Position numbers and translations under genes: made by a program. A stretch of DNA of 64,000 nt from Fulvivirga sp965227525. GTDB taxonomy: Bacteria; Bacteroidota; Bacteroidia; Cytophagales; Cyclobacteriaceae. Position 1 is the first letter of the stretch; each line of letters begins with the position of its first letter. This document shows, in pieces, positions 10,110 to 18,468 of the stretch. Under the pieces are notes generated by a model. It searched no databases, was not told the DNA's origin, and saw only the letters and a program-made list of their open reading frames with translations. The DNA is taken from the NCBI GenBank assembly GCA_965227525.1, contig OZ245762.1, positions 3,348,001-3,412,000 on the forward strand, read 5' to 3'.

Positions 10110-11030
10110 TTAATGTTCTTGATTTGCAATCGTTAAAGGTGTTTGTGCTATTGACTGACCTCCTTTTACTCCAAAATCTAATGTTCTGATTGGGAATGGA
10201 ATAGTAATGTCATTTGCATCAAAAGCTTTCTTTATTTCTTTTATAGCTGTATTTCTAAACTCCAAAAAGCCAGGTTGGTCAGGGTATTTAACCCAAAATC
10301 GTATCATAAAATTGATCGAGCTGTTTCCAAACTCATAGTAATCAAAGATCATGTCGTCTAATCTTATGATACCATCAATTTTGCTTATTGTATCTTTTAC
10401 CAAGCTCTCAACTTTGGCCAGATCATCTCCATAAGAAACTCCTACTGCAATGTCTATCCTTCTTTCGCCTAATACAGTAAAGTTTATAATGGGGCTTTGT
10501 AGTACATCTTTATTTGGAATGTAGATTTCCTGCCCTTGAAAAGTCTTTATTACTGTCACGCGCAGGTTTGTTCTTGTCACGATACCCATCATATCATTGA
10601 CTTCAACAATATCATTGATCATAAATGGACGCCTAAAGGCCAATATTATACCCGATAGAAAATTGGACGCTACATCCTGAAATGCAAAACCAAGGGCTAA
10701 ACCTACAACTCCAACACCTGCGAGTAATGAGGTTACAGCTTTTTCTAATTTAAGAACCTCAAGAATTACGAAGATTCCTACACCTACTACCAGGTAAAAA
10801 ACTATCGTAGAAAATAAATTGGATAGGGCCTTGTTGCTAGATGTTTTGCTAAATATTTTGCTTGTCGTCTTCTGAGCAACTTTTGCTATCAGATAAAACA
10901 ATATAAAAGACAACAAGGCAACAGCCATGTTAGGTAACATAGCTATTAATGTATCAATCCAACCGTCAATTTTATCCCAAATTTTATCGGCTGGTTTCTC
11001 CAGATCTTCAGTTATATCTTGCATTGTCAT
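10110..11030 (-). CDS. MscS-family mechanosensitive channel
   Basis: A small-conductance mechanosensitive channel of the inner membrane that releases solutes on hypo-osmotic shock. It has hydrophobic helices at about residues 30-55 and 70-95, then the glycine/alanine-rich pore helix (LLAGVGVVGLALGFAFQDVASNFLSG), then the beta domain (MINDIVEVNDMMGIVTRTNLR, YIPNKDVLQSPIINF) and the C-terminal alpha/beta part. An ATG at 11063 is in frame, but the intervening bases form the csbD terminator, so I place the start at 11030 (an alternative ATG is at 11024). The length is that of a short YnaI/MscS-type channel. An adjacent CsbD gene suggests osmotic or general stress control. Confidence 0.88.
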   Translation of the reverse strand: MTMQDITEDLEKPADKIWDKIDGWIDTLIAMLPNMAVALLSFILFYLIAKVAQKTTSKIFSKTSSNKALSNLFSTIVFYLVVGVGIFVILEVLKLEKAVTSLLAGVGVVGLALGFAFQDVASNFLSGIILAFRRPFMINDIVEVNDMMGIVTRTNLRVTVIKTFQGQEIYIPNKDVLQSPIINFTVLGERRIDIAVGVSYGDDLAKVESLVKDTISKIDGIIRLDDMIFDYYEFGNSSINFMIRFWVKYPDQPGFLEFRNTAIKEIKKAFDANDITIPFPIRTLDFGVKGGQSIAQTPLTIANQEH

Positions 11031-11073
11031 GACAAAAAATAATCCTGAGTGCATTTTATTCACACTCAGGAAT
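11031..11073 (-). terminator. Intrinsic terminator/attenuator between csbD-like gene and mscS
   Basis: An 8-9-bp stem (11063-11071 with 11043-11051 on the minus strand) is followed by ATTTTTTGTC and then directly by the mscS start codon. It probably ends part of the csbD transcription and lets only some continue into mscS. Confidence 0.65.
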
Positions 11074-11080
11074 GAGAGAT

Positions 11081-11263
11081 TTATAGTGACTCAATTTCCT
11101 TCTTTAACTCTTCCTTTTTCTTACCTGTCTTTTGCTCTAGCTTACCTAACAACTCGTCTGCCTTGCCTTCAACAAATGTCAGATCGTCATCAGTGAGATC
11201 GCTATATTTCATTTTTAATTTTCCTTTTACTTCGTTCCAGTTTCCTTTTAAATTCAGATCCAT
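11081..11263 (-). CDS. CsbD-family stress protein
   Basis: A 60-residue hydrophilic protein with the CsbD signature: 'GNWNEVKGKLKMKYSDLTDDDL' in the first half and 'GKADELLGKLEQKTGKKKEEL' in the second. CsbD-like proteins are abundant general-stress proteins of unknown biochemical function. It lies 17 bp upstream of the mscS open frame, with a terminator between them, and 61 bp downstream of the YtxH-like gene. The spacer to that gene is extremely A+T-rich. It is full length for the family. Confidence 0.9.
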   Translation of the reverse strand: MDLNLKGNWNEVKGKLKMKYSDLTDDDLTFVEGKADELLGKLEQKTGKKKEELKKEIESL

Positions 11264-11324
11264 ATTTTTATGATTTTGATTGATAAATAATTTATTGATT
11301 TAATTGATTTAGTAATTTTTTATA

Positions 11325-11591
11325 CTAGTTCATCTTAGCTTTTTTCTTAGCCTTGCTTATCGTCTTCTTACTTAGATCAGTATAATCTTCTAATAGATCG
11401 TTGTACTTAGTCTTGGCTTCTTTCAAAGTTTCTGCAACCATATCGCCAACAGAATCTTTGAACTTGTCAGATTCAGTACTAATCATTTTTCTTGTTTTCT
11501 TGCCGCTCTGTGGGGCCATCAACAAACCTGTCAATGCTCCTGCTGCTGCTCCTACTGTAAATCCAAGTATTACTTTTACATTGTTATTCAT
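11325..11591 (-). CDS. YtxH-domain membrane-associated protein
   Basis: An 88-residue protein with a single N-terminal glycine/alanine-rich membrane helix (GFTVGAAAGALTGLLMAP) followed by the characteristic 'QSGKKTRKMI' and a long amphipathic charged helix. This is the YtxH/gas-vesicle-like pattern of general-stress proteins. It is the first gene of the minus-strand stress group that continues into the CsbD-like gene. The molecular function is unknown. The 268 bp between it and the plus-strand gene at 11860 hold the divergent control region; I see no clear consensus promoter there. Confidence 0.85.
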   Translation of the reverse strand: MNNNVKVILGFTVGAAAGALTGLLMAPQSGKKTRKMISTESDKFKDSVGDMVAETLKEAKTKYNDLLEDYTDLSKKTISKAKKKAKMN

Positions 11592-11859
11592 AATTCAAAT
11601 TGTGTTTATGGTTAAAATCTTTTACTCTATCTAAAGAAAATGTCATACCAGATTTTAGCCATCCAGAAAAAGTTGCCTCAGCGTTGAATTGATGCATTAA
11701 CAAAGCAACAGTCAATCGTTTTTAGACTTGAGGGTGTGTAATTAATTCTACAGTATGTAGAGGATACACATTACAGTTGGTTAGGAAATTTAATGCACGA
11801 GGCGATAACAAATGGCACAGGTTGTGCATTAGTAAGGAGGAATTAAACGAAATTTTATT

Positions 11860-12174
11860 ATGTCTGAACACAACCTAAAAACATTAGTAGAAGTACTCAA
11901 CGATTTGAAAGAGCAGGGCTATACCACTGATTACAACTTTGTAAGCGGACAATTAGCTGCTTTAGGAAGTACTGATAAATATACTCCTGAGGATATCATT
12001 ATTAAAGAAGAATTTAGATTTGAAGGTGAGTCAAATCCTGCTGACTCTTCTATTCTATATGCGCTGGAAGCCAAAGATGGAACTAAAGGTACATTGGTAG
12101 ACAGTTACGGAGCAGAATCTCATACTGACCTAGAAGAATTCTTAAAGAAGGCCGATAATGAGGTGAACCTTTAA
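11860..12174 (+). CDS. Small conserved Bacteroidota protein of unknown function
   Basis: A 104-residue soluble acidic protein (SEHNLKTLVEVLNDLKEQGY at the N terminus). Close relatives are often labelled 'phosphoribosylpyrophosphate synthetase' in databases, but it is far too short and has no PRPP-binding loop, so I do not accept that name. A near-perfect AAGGAGG lies at 11834-11840, about 19 nt before the ATG, which is too far for normal use. Its stop overlaps the stop of the convergent gene by 4 bp (TTAA). The function is unknown. Confidence 0.75.
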   Translation: MSEHNLKTLVEVLNDLKEQGYTTDYNFVSGQLAALGSTDKYTPEDIIIKEEFRFEGESNPADSSILYALEAKDGTKGTLVDSYGAESHTDLEEFLKKADNEVNL

Positions 12175-14813
12175 AACGTAAAACCAAGGTTTAACATAAA
12201 CTGATCTTCTTCTTCAGACCTGGTATAGGTAGTGGTGAATACCCACTTGCCCAGTGGGTTAAACCATAATCCCCCGCCATAGCCAGTATACCATTCTTCT
12301 GAATTTTCGTTATCTACCCAGACTCTTCCCTGATCTAAATGGGCTGATATTCCTACCGCCAGAGGCATATAATAAAATGGAATTCTTGCTAATCTTATGC
12401 GTACTTCATTATTGTTATAAAGACTGCTCCTCCCAGTAAACCTATCTCGCTCATAACCTCGGACATTACCCCGCCTGCCTAAACCTCCATTTCCACCAAT
12501 TGTATTACCCTGATATATTGCAAATCTACCCGCATTGCTAGCTCCTCCAATTCTTGAGGCTAAAGTGATTAGTGTAGGTTCTTCAAAACTATAGTAGGCA
12601 CTTAACTCACTCTTTACCTGACTGTATTTGCGGTTATTGTTATTAAATTCAGCTTGCCAGGTTATTTCAGTCTTCCAATGAATACCATTTTCAGGATAGA
12701 TTGTACTCTCAACCGTTTTAATATCTGCTGTGATTTTTGCCCCTCCAAAATGGCTGCCACTAAATATTGTAGGGTCTAGTGCCGGCCCCACGACATTAAT
12801 ATGCTTGTTAGTTTCTGAGTTTACTTTTACATATTGATAAGCCGGCCCCAATTTAATAAGCGCATGACTTCCTGTTTGAAATGTAATGCCTGGAAATAAC
12901 GTAACCTCTCGATATCTTATTCGATAATAATTGTCGTCAAAGCTTTCATCTCTTACTGTTTCATTGCCCAATCCGAAAAAATTTGAGAAATAATTAGGGG
13001 CTTTTACACTTGCTCTAATATTAAATCCTAAATCACCAATTACTCGTTTAAAATCCCCTTCATAGTCAAAGTTCCAGGCAAATGTTTTTGGTGCTACATT
13101 TGCAGCAATTTTATGATTGCTCGCATAGGGCTCTTTTCTAAAACCATGAGAAGTAATCACTACACCGCCCCCTAGATAAACACCATCATCTTCGTTAAAA
13201 CCGAAGAATACAGCCGGCCCCAGATAAGGGTATTTAAAACTTTCGAAATCATAACGATTGATATCTAAGCTCTCTGAAAGTCTTTTCTTCACCTCCTTGC
13301 TTTCAGTAGTAAATTCTATACCGTCAGGGTTGTCATAGACGATATTATTTTTGAACCATCCTTTTACTTGCGAGCTATCAGTGACAACATCCAGATCTTC
13401 ACCCCCAATAAACCTGATCTTAGGCGATCGATCTGACTCACCTGTAATCTTTAGGAAATCCTCATCAGCTCGGGCGTAAAGTCTTACCTCTTTCGTTTCA
13501 TGATTATAAAAGGTTCTTTCATATATTTTTTGCTTTTTTTCTCCTTCATCAGTTGCGTCAAATACACTCACTTTGGTGCCATCCGCTGCATAGGCTACTT
13601 CAAAATATTCATTATTGTCACTACCTACTATATCCACATTTTTGGCAAGTACTTTATAATATCTTTTGGCGAAGTCTACCAGTTTATCTCTTCTCGCAAT
13701 CAGATTATCAACTAAAAAAGCCCCATCATTTTTATACACCTGTGGTGGAAGGATAGAAACTGACTCCTTTATCACCTCATTTGTGAGCCTTTTTTGTAAA
13801 TCCTCGGCAATTCTTACCCAGTCGTCTTGAGAAAGCCCGGTCAAAAATCTTCTGTCCAGATACCTGGCATTGTGATTTAGGCCTGCAATATCTCGTATAT
13901 CATCATCAAAACTCTGAAACTTGCGCAAAGCCCATTTTCTTCGAGCCCACCACGGAAAAAATCCATCGAATTTGAAAAATACATTATCTCTATCTTCCGG
14001 AATCGGTCGGTAATACTTTCCTCTATCGTCTTCAAACTCTGCCCACCTGAACTGCCCGTCATGACGATCCCAGTCGCCCACCCACATATCAAATAGTCTT
14101 ACCTGAAGCAATGATTCCTGATCTACTCTGTTTTCATTATCATCCTTGAGCTCCTCCATTACAGATTCGCTACTTACGGCATTCTCCGTAAACCCGAAAT
14201 CTTCATAATCAGACCAATCTTCATCAGCATCTTGCTCAATCATAGCAAGCACACCCCCGTAGTCTTCCCGATACTTACCAAGCTCTGGAGAATCTGGAAT
14301 AAAAACCATTTTAGGATTTGTGTGATAGATACCCGCTGCATCTCCAAGTATTGGGAGTATAAACGCTCCAAAAGGGTGAGATGCCGAGATCTGGTCTTGT
14401 ACTACATCATCAGCAAAAGAATACTGTAAAGGTAGTGGCAAGGTTGGAGATGGGTCTTTTTGAATTGACCTTAATGAGTAAAGTTTACCATTCTCTGCCT
14501 TTAACTTCAAAGAGTATGTTTGCTGACCTCCACCTCGTTCAATTATTTCAAGCCCACCTTTTTCTCTGTCAAAATTTAGCACAGGTACGGTGATGGATGT
14601 TGTCCATGTGTCTCTATAATGATCTCCCAGCAAGAACCTTTTTAATTTACCGGCCTCATAGATTTCACCCGGTTTCACCATTACCGAGTCAGCAAACCGA
14701 CCTTCTACATCCTGCTTTACATTTTCATTAAGAGAGTAAGGCTTTGGCATCACTCGACACGAAGTTATCACTACTGCTGTGACAAACAGTAAATAGGTGG
14801 CTTGTCTCAGCAT
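12171..14813 (-). CDS. Lipoprotein with kinase-like N-terminal region fused to an Omp85-type barrel
   Basis: An 880-residue outer-membrane protein. It has a lipoprotein signal (VVITSC, Cys19), then a region (about 85-340) whose order of motifs looks like an atypical kinase: a glycine-rich turn (IERGGGQ), a basic strand (LYSLRSIQKD), a catalytic-loop-like 'VGDWDRHDGQ' (D247, D249, R250, H251) and a metal-loop-like 'PEDRDNVFFKFDG' (274-284). From about residue 500 onward is a beta-barrel with the Omp85 loop motif (GNVRGYERDRF). It starts 3 nt after the stop of the HD-PycTM gene, so the two are in one operon. The barrel call is firm. The kinase comparison is inference from motif order, and no activity is shown. 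Confidence 0.75.
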   Translation of the reverse strand: MLRQATYLLFVTAVVITSCRVMPKPYSLNENVKQDVEGRFADSVMVKPGEIYEAGKLKRFLLGDHYRDTWTTSITVPVLNFDREKGGLEIIERGGGQQTYSLKLKAENGKLYSLRSIQKDPSPTLPLPLQYSFADDVVQDQISASHPFGAFILPILGDAAGIYHTNPKMVFIPDSPELGKYREDYGGVLAMIEQDADEDWSDYEDFGFTENAVSSESVMEELKDDNENRVDQESLLQVRLFDMWVGDWDRHDGQFRWAEFEDDRGKYYRPIPEDRDNVFFKFDGFFPWWARRKWALRKFQSFDDDIRDIAGLNHNARYLDRRFLTGLSQDDWVRIAEDLQKRLTNEVIKESVSILPPQVYKNDGAFLVDNLIARRDKLVDFAKRYYKVLAKNVDIVGSDNNEYFEVAYAADGTKVSVFDATDEGEKKQKIYERTFYNHETKEVRLYARADEDFLKITGESDRSPKIRFIGGEDLDVVTDSSQVKGWFKNNIVYDNPDGIEFTTESKEVKKRLSESLDINRYDFESFKYPYLGPAVFFGFNEDDGVYLGGGVVITSHGFRKEPYASNHKIAANVAPKTFAWNFDYEGDFKRVIGDLGFNIRASVKAPNYFSNFFGLGNETVRDESFDDNYYRIRYREVTLFPGITFQTGSHALIKLGPAYQYVKVNSETNKHINVVGPALDPTIFSGSHFGGAKITADIKTVESTIYPENGIHWKTEITWQAEFNNNNRKYSQVKSELSAYYSFEEPTLITLASRIGGASNAGRFAIYQGNTIGGNGGLGRRGNVRGYERDRFTGRSSLYNNNEVRIRLARIPFYYMPLAVGISAHLDQGRVWVDNENSEEWYTGYGGGLWFNPLGKWVFTTTYTRSEEEDQFMLNLGFTF

Positions 14814-14816
14814 ATA

Positions 14817-16004
14817 TTATGAAGCGTTGGTATAAACAAAAATAAATACAAAGGCAATTACCGTAAGGGTGAGCCCTGTCATGAAAATATTGTAAGAAAC
14901 GGTCAGAAGCTTGTATTTCTCTTTCAGTACACCTCCCAAATTATATAAGTCTATACTCATACTGTCGTAGAGACGTTCCTGATCTGCTTTGAGTTTATTC
15001 AGATAATCCACAAATTGTTGTTTGGGTATGCCCAAAAAATTACCGAAGTAAAGCAAACTCATTTCATCCTCTTTCACCTTTTCAATGTCAATTTCCCGGG
15101 CCGTCACTTTTGGCCTGGCTGACAATACAGCAAATACTACAGATGCCAGTGAGCCAATCAATAGTATGAAAATTGGCACTGTAAATCTTAAATTTTCAAT
15201 GATGTAACTTTTAGATACAGAAAGGCTGGCACCAGACAGTGTAACGATAACAGAAATCATAATCGTATTAATACTAATCATCATATTGGCCTTACCATCG
15301 GCTATTGCACTTAGATTAATATGGTTTCTATAGTTAGCTCTATATAAAGTATCTATTCCACGACCCAGATCCTTACCAGTTTTGGTACGCGTTGTTACTT
15401 TACGTGCCTTAACTATATTTTTACGTTGTTTCTTAATGTTTTTTACCCTGCGCTTGCCATACTCTTGTTTCCCGGCTTTGGTAATGAAATTGTTATTGAT
15501 AAGAAACTGATATTGCTTTTTCTCCCACTCCAGCTCAGTGTATGTCTCATCTAAAAAGCTTTCCAGCTCTACACGCAGTAGCTCACCCTTTCTAAAAAAT
15601 CTTTTACGACCGATATGAGCCATATCGGCATCATGCAGAATCTCTTCCAACATATCTTTTGGTTGATGACCCTTTATTGTACTCCTGATTAATCGCTCTA
15701 CGACTTCCTGCTTCTTCTTTTCATAGTCTTGCCCGTCCATAAACTCTTTGGCATATTTCAGGCTTTCTTCCTCATGACCATTATACTTTTTTATGTAGCC
15801 AGTATCATGAAACCATGCGGCCACCTGTAGCATCTCAAGTTCAGATTCACTTAGTTTACTTAGTTCACCTAACTCCTTACTGATTTCGGCCACCTCGTAA
15901 GTATGAGAAAGATTATGATAAAGCAGGTTTTCGGGTAACTTTTGTTTAAAAAGCCCAGTTACATAAGACTCTGCCTTAGATATGATATTTGATTTTTTAC
16001 CCAT
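14817..16004 (-). CDS. HD-domain phosphohydrolase fused to Pycsar-type membrane effector (PycTM/DUF5706)
   Basis: A 395-residue protein. The N-terminal half is an HD domain with metal ligands H34, H66-D67 (AAWFHDTGY) and D125/D127 (HDADMAH). The C-terminal half carries the sequence NLSAIADGKANMMISINTIM (230-249), typical of the PycTM effector family, with membrane helices at about 244-262, 276-296 and 372-392. PycTM proteins are membrane effectors triggered by cyclic pyrimidine nucleotides in Pycsar phage defence. HD domains often hydrolyse cyclic or other nucleotides. No pyrimidine cyclase gene lies nearby. It is tightly coupled to the downstream Omp85-like gene. The role here is unproven; it could be a housekeeping nucleotide-signalling protein. 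Confidence 0.85.
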   Translation of the reverse strand: MGKKSNIISKAESYVTGLFKQKLPENLLYHNLSHTYEVAEISKELGELSKLSESELEMLQVAAWFHDTGYIKKYNGHEEESLKYAKEFMDGQDYEKKKQEVVERLIRSTIKGHQPKDMLEEILHDADMAHIGRKRFFRKGELLRVELESFLDETYTELEWEKKQYQFLINNNFITKAGKQEYGKRRVKNIKKQRKNIVKARKVTTRTKTGKDLGRGIDTLYRANYRNHINLSAIADGKANMMISINTIMISVIVTLSGASLSVSKSYIIENLRFTVPIFILLIGSLASVVFAVLSARPKVTAREIDIEKVKEDEMSLLYFGNFLGIPKQQFVDYLNKLKADQERLYDSMSIDLYNLGGVLKEKYKLLTVSYNIFMTGLTLTVIAFVFIFVYTNAS

Positions 16005-16051
16005 AGAATTTGTCGCGCAATATAAGTTTCAACAAAAAAATCCTGCCAATG

Positions 16052-16639
16052 TTAGAATTTATCCTTTTGTAGCAACAAAAACAACTCCCGATCTTCTCTC
16101 GGCTTGATAGAATTATAGCAACGATCAAACACTTCTACTTTAAATAAGCGCTCGAACAATGGAAAATAATCTACCTTACTGCCACCATAGGGAGGGTGGT
16201 CGTCAAATAAAGGATCGTCAAACAACACGCCCATAAGTTTGCCGCCTGTCCTGAGGATCTCATAGCATTTTTCAACATACCGTGGCCGTTCTGATGGATG
16301 TAAAGCACAGAAAAATGTTTGTTCAACAATTAAATCAAACTCATCATTGATTTCAAAAAAATCGATATGAAGGAGTTGATCAGCTGGAAAACTAGGTACT
16401 TCTTTTTTGAAATTATCTAGTGGTAGTTTAGATAGATCAGCAATAAACACATTTTTAAAACCTTGGTCCCAGAGGTATTTAGCCTCATAAGCATTACCAC
16501 ACCCTGGAATTAATATTTTTAACTCTTTATTCTCAAGTTGATCAAAATATTCTTTAAGTGGCGTAGTTATATCACCAGCGTCCCACTGTGTGTAACCCTC
16601 CCGGTACCGCGAGGTCCAATATGCTTCATCATGTATCAT
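16052..16639 (-). CDS. TPMT-like SAM-dependent methyltransferase
   Basis: A 195-residue class I methyltransferase of the thiopurine-methyltransferase-like group: W8 and 'YTQWDAGDITTPL' at the N terminus, SAM motif I 'ILIPGCGNAYEA' (42-53), an acidic residue in 'VFIADLS', and the family pattern 'VEQTFFCALHPSERPRY'. I start at the ATG at 16639, because longer frames (ATG up to 16771) would run over the promoter and start of the divergent gene at 16748 and add 44 residues foreign to the family. The substrate is unknown; relatives methylate thiols, selenols or halides. It lies 47 bp upstream of the HD-PycTM gene on the same strand. Confidence 0.85.
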   Translation of the reverse strand: MIHDEAYWTSRYREGYTQWDAGDITTPLKEYFDQLENKELKILIPGCGNAYEAKYLWDQGFKNVFIADLSKLPLDNFKKEVPSFPADQLLHIDFFEINDEFDLIVEQTFFCALHPSERPRYVEKCYEILRTGGKLMGVLFDDPLFDDHPPYGGSKVDYFPLFERLFKVEVFDRCYNSIKPREDRELFLLLQKDKF

Positions 16640-16688
16640 AAAATCCCAAATGGTTTGTACTATAAATTGACAAATGAAGGCCATTTCA

Positions 16689-16718
16689 TTGACATATCTC
16701 AAATAAACAATAATTTTA
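16689..16718 (+). promoter_or_regulatory. Bacteroidota-type promoter for the coiled-coil gene
   Basis: TTG (16689-16691), a 19-bp spacer and TAATTTTA (16711-16718, one mismatch from TAnnTTTG) stand about 30 bp before the ATG at 16748. Confidence 0.5.
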
Positions 16719-16747
16719 CGCTCAATCTGTTTAAATAACATTGATCT

Positions 16748-17677
16748 ATGACCGAAAACAACAGTCAACAACCGGAAAAGTCTACGGCTAAAAAAAGTAA
16801 TAGAAACACTATTCTACTAATCATCTTTGCAGTTATCATTATTGTACAGGGTGTTAAAATCTATTTAGATCATCAGGAGAGTGTGGCCAGAGAAACGCTT
16901 CTTGCCTCAACAGAAGAAGAGTTGGCGACAACCATGCAAAGACTCAACGACATTAGCGATGAGTTAAGTCAAAAAATTCGGGAGATAGATTCGCTCGGAG
17001 GTGATATTGCCGAATTGCAAGAAGCCAAAGATGAAATAGAAAAAGAGTTGGCCCGAACACAGAAAGCCAGCCGAAGTACAATTGCTGCTTTGAAAGATAA
17101 AGTTGATGGCTATGAGCTGTTGTTAAAGGCAAAAGACAAGGAAATTGCCAAGCTCAAAGATCTCAATACTGAGTTGCTTACAGAAAATACTTCTTTAAAA
17201 ACTGAAAAAAACGAGCTGTCTGACTCATTGAATCAGTTGAACACATCTAAAGAAGAACTGGCCTCAAAAGTGGCTATTGCCTCACAGCTGAAAGCTGAAA
17301 ACATTCAAATACTTGCTGTAAATAGCCGTGGTAAAGAGCGCGAGTCCCCATTTAAAAGCAGACATGCCGACAAAATCAAAGTGGTTTTCAACATCGCTGA
17401 AAATGACGTAGCACCCATCGAAGGTAAGCAAATCATTGTAAGAATCGTTGATAGTAATGGGCAAGTGATATTTGATGTGACCAGGGGCTCAGGAACGTTT
17501 ATGGTCGATGGTAAGGAAGAGTTCTTTACGGCCAGTCAGGAAATCCTTTTTGACAACACACGCCAGCAGTTGACCTTTGAGTACGACAAAGGTAGTGAGT
17601 ATGAAGAAGGCCTTTATACTTTAGAAGTCTACACCGCTGATTATAAAATGGGCAGCCAGCAGTTTGAGGTGAGGTAA
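16748..17677 (+). CDS. Single-span membrane protein with long coiled coil
   Basis: A 309-residue protein with a basic N terminus, one membrane helix (about 22-41, ILLIIFAVIIIVQGV), a coiled coil from about 50 to 190 in clean heptads, and a C-terminal beta-rich domain (about 200-309, with VRIVDSNGQVIFDVTRGSGTF). I recognise no named family; similar proteins occur widely in Cytophagales as hypothetical proteins. Topology suggests the coiled coil and beta domain project into the periplasm. It could be a structural or scaffold component of the envelope. No operon partner is evident, and the next gene starts 30 bp downstream. Confidence 0.8.
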   Translation: MTENNSQQPEKSTAKKSNRNTILLIIFAVIIIVQGVKIYLDHQESVARETLLASTEEELATTMQRLNDISDELSQKIREIDSLGGDIAELQEAKDEIEKELARTQKASRSTIAALKDKVDGYELLLKAKDKEIAKLKDLNTELLTENTSLKTEKNELSDSLNQLNTSKEELASKVAIASQLKAENIQILAVNSRGKERESPFKSRHADKIKVVFNIAENDVAPIEGKQIIVRIVDSNGQVIFDVTRGSGTFMVDGKEEFFTASQEILFDNTRQQLTFEYDKGSEYEEGLYTLEVYTADYKMGSQQFEVR

Positions 17678-17707
17678 TTTCTACTTCAGCAATCTTGATA
17701 TTGGATT

Positions 17708-18358
17708 TTGAAAGTTTACGGTATAGGCGGGTTAGGTGTTGATGAAAGAGTCTTCTCAGAACTTAATCTTAATTTTGAAATAACCCCATTAAAATGGATC
17801 ATCCCTAAAACGGATGAGACAATAGCAAATTATGCAGCTCGACTTTCGGAGCAAATTGATACAAGTAAACCATTTATTATTATCGGAGTTTCATTTGGTG
17901 GAATGGTTGCACTTGAAATCAACAAATTACTCAATCCAGATAAAATAATCCTGATTTCCTCAGCTGCTTTTAAGACTGAAATACCAATAATCTTTAGAGT
18001 TATCGGAAAAGCCGGACTGATAAACTTAATCCCAAATTTTTTATTAAAACCACCAGGATTTGTAGCAAATTATTTCTTCGGAGTATCAGAACCAAAGTAC
18101 AAGATTATGCTGCATGAAATATTGTTGGATACGGATAGTAACTTTTTAAGATGGGCTGCCAATCAAATTGCCAATTGGAACAATAACGAGAAACCAAATA
18201 ATATGATAAGAATCCATGGATCATCAGATCGTCTCTTAGGCTTCCAAAACAAAAAATGCGTTAGATTAATTTTGAGCGGTGGTCACTTCATGATTATGAA
18301 CAGAGCCAAAGAAATTAGTCAAATACTTAATCATGAAATACCCCATAACAAAAATTGA
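17708..18358 (+). CDS. Alpha/beta hydrolase
   Basis: A 216-residue alpha/beta-hydrolase with nucleophile elbow GVSFGG (S62), a likely acid D174 (HGSSDRLLGF) and the catalytic H193 (SGGHFMIM). The start is a TTG at 17708; no in-frame ATG lies between it and the previous gene, and the first residues (MKVYGIGGLGVD) form the expected first strand and oxyanion region. The substrate is unknown; small esterase or thioesterase functions are possible. There is no signal peptide, so it is cytoplasmic. A palindromic repeat follows 3 bp after its stop. Confidence 0.85.
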   Translation: MKVYGIGGLGVDERVFSELNLNFEITPLKWIIPKTDETIANYAARLSEQIDTSKPFIIIGVSFGGMVALEINKLLNPDKIILISSAAFKTEIPIIFRVIGKAGLINLIPNFLLKPPGFVANYFFGVSEPKYKIMLHEILLDTDSNFLRWAANQIANWNNNEKPNNMIRIHGSSDRLLGFQNKKCVRLILSGGHFMIMNRAKEISQILNHEIPHNKN

Positions 18359-18360
18359 AA

Positions 18361-18395
18361 CATTCGTCAGACCACTCAAAGTGGTCAGACGAATG
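18361..18395. repeat. Palindromic repeat, family A (copy 1)
   Basis: A 15-bp imperfect inverted repeat (one A-A mismatch) around TCAAA, with the arms CAGACCAC/GTGGTCAG shared with the copies at 25205, 49431, 52991 and 55648. It stands immediately behind the stop codon of the hydrolase gene, where it could also act as an mRNA 3' hairpin. Confidence 0.8.
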
Positions 18396-18416
18396 CAAAA
18401 GTCAAGCAAAAACACA

Positions 18417-18448
18417 AAAAAAGCCGACTCTTTCGAGTCGGCTTTTCT
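18417..18448 (-). terminator. Bidirectional intrinsic terminator
   Basis: The stem GCCGACTC/GAGTCGGC (18423-18430 with 18435-18442) with a TTTC loop is flanked by A-runs on the left and T-runs on the right, so it can end both the minus-strand protease gene (stop at 18469) and plus-strand transcripts. Confidence 0.85.
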
Positions 18449-18468
18449 TTTTGATAAGCTAGTTGCTC

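Noticed and set aside
11860..12174. Phosphoribosylpyrophosphate synthetase
   Set aside because: Only 104 residues and no PRPP loop; the name is a common database carry-over.
16640..16771. Longer N terminus of the TPMT-like gene
   Set aside because: It would overlap the divergent gene's promoter and start and has no likeness to the family.
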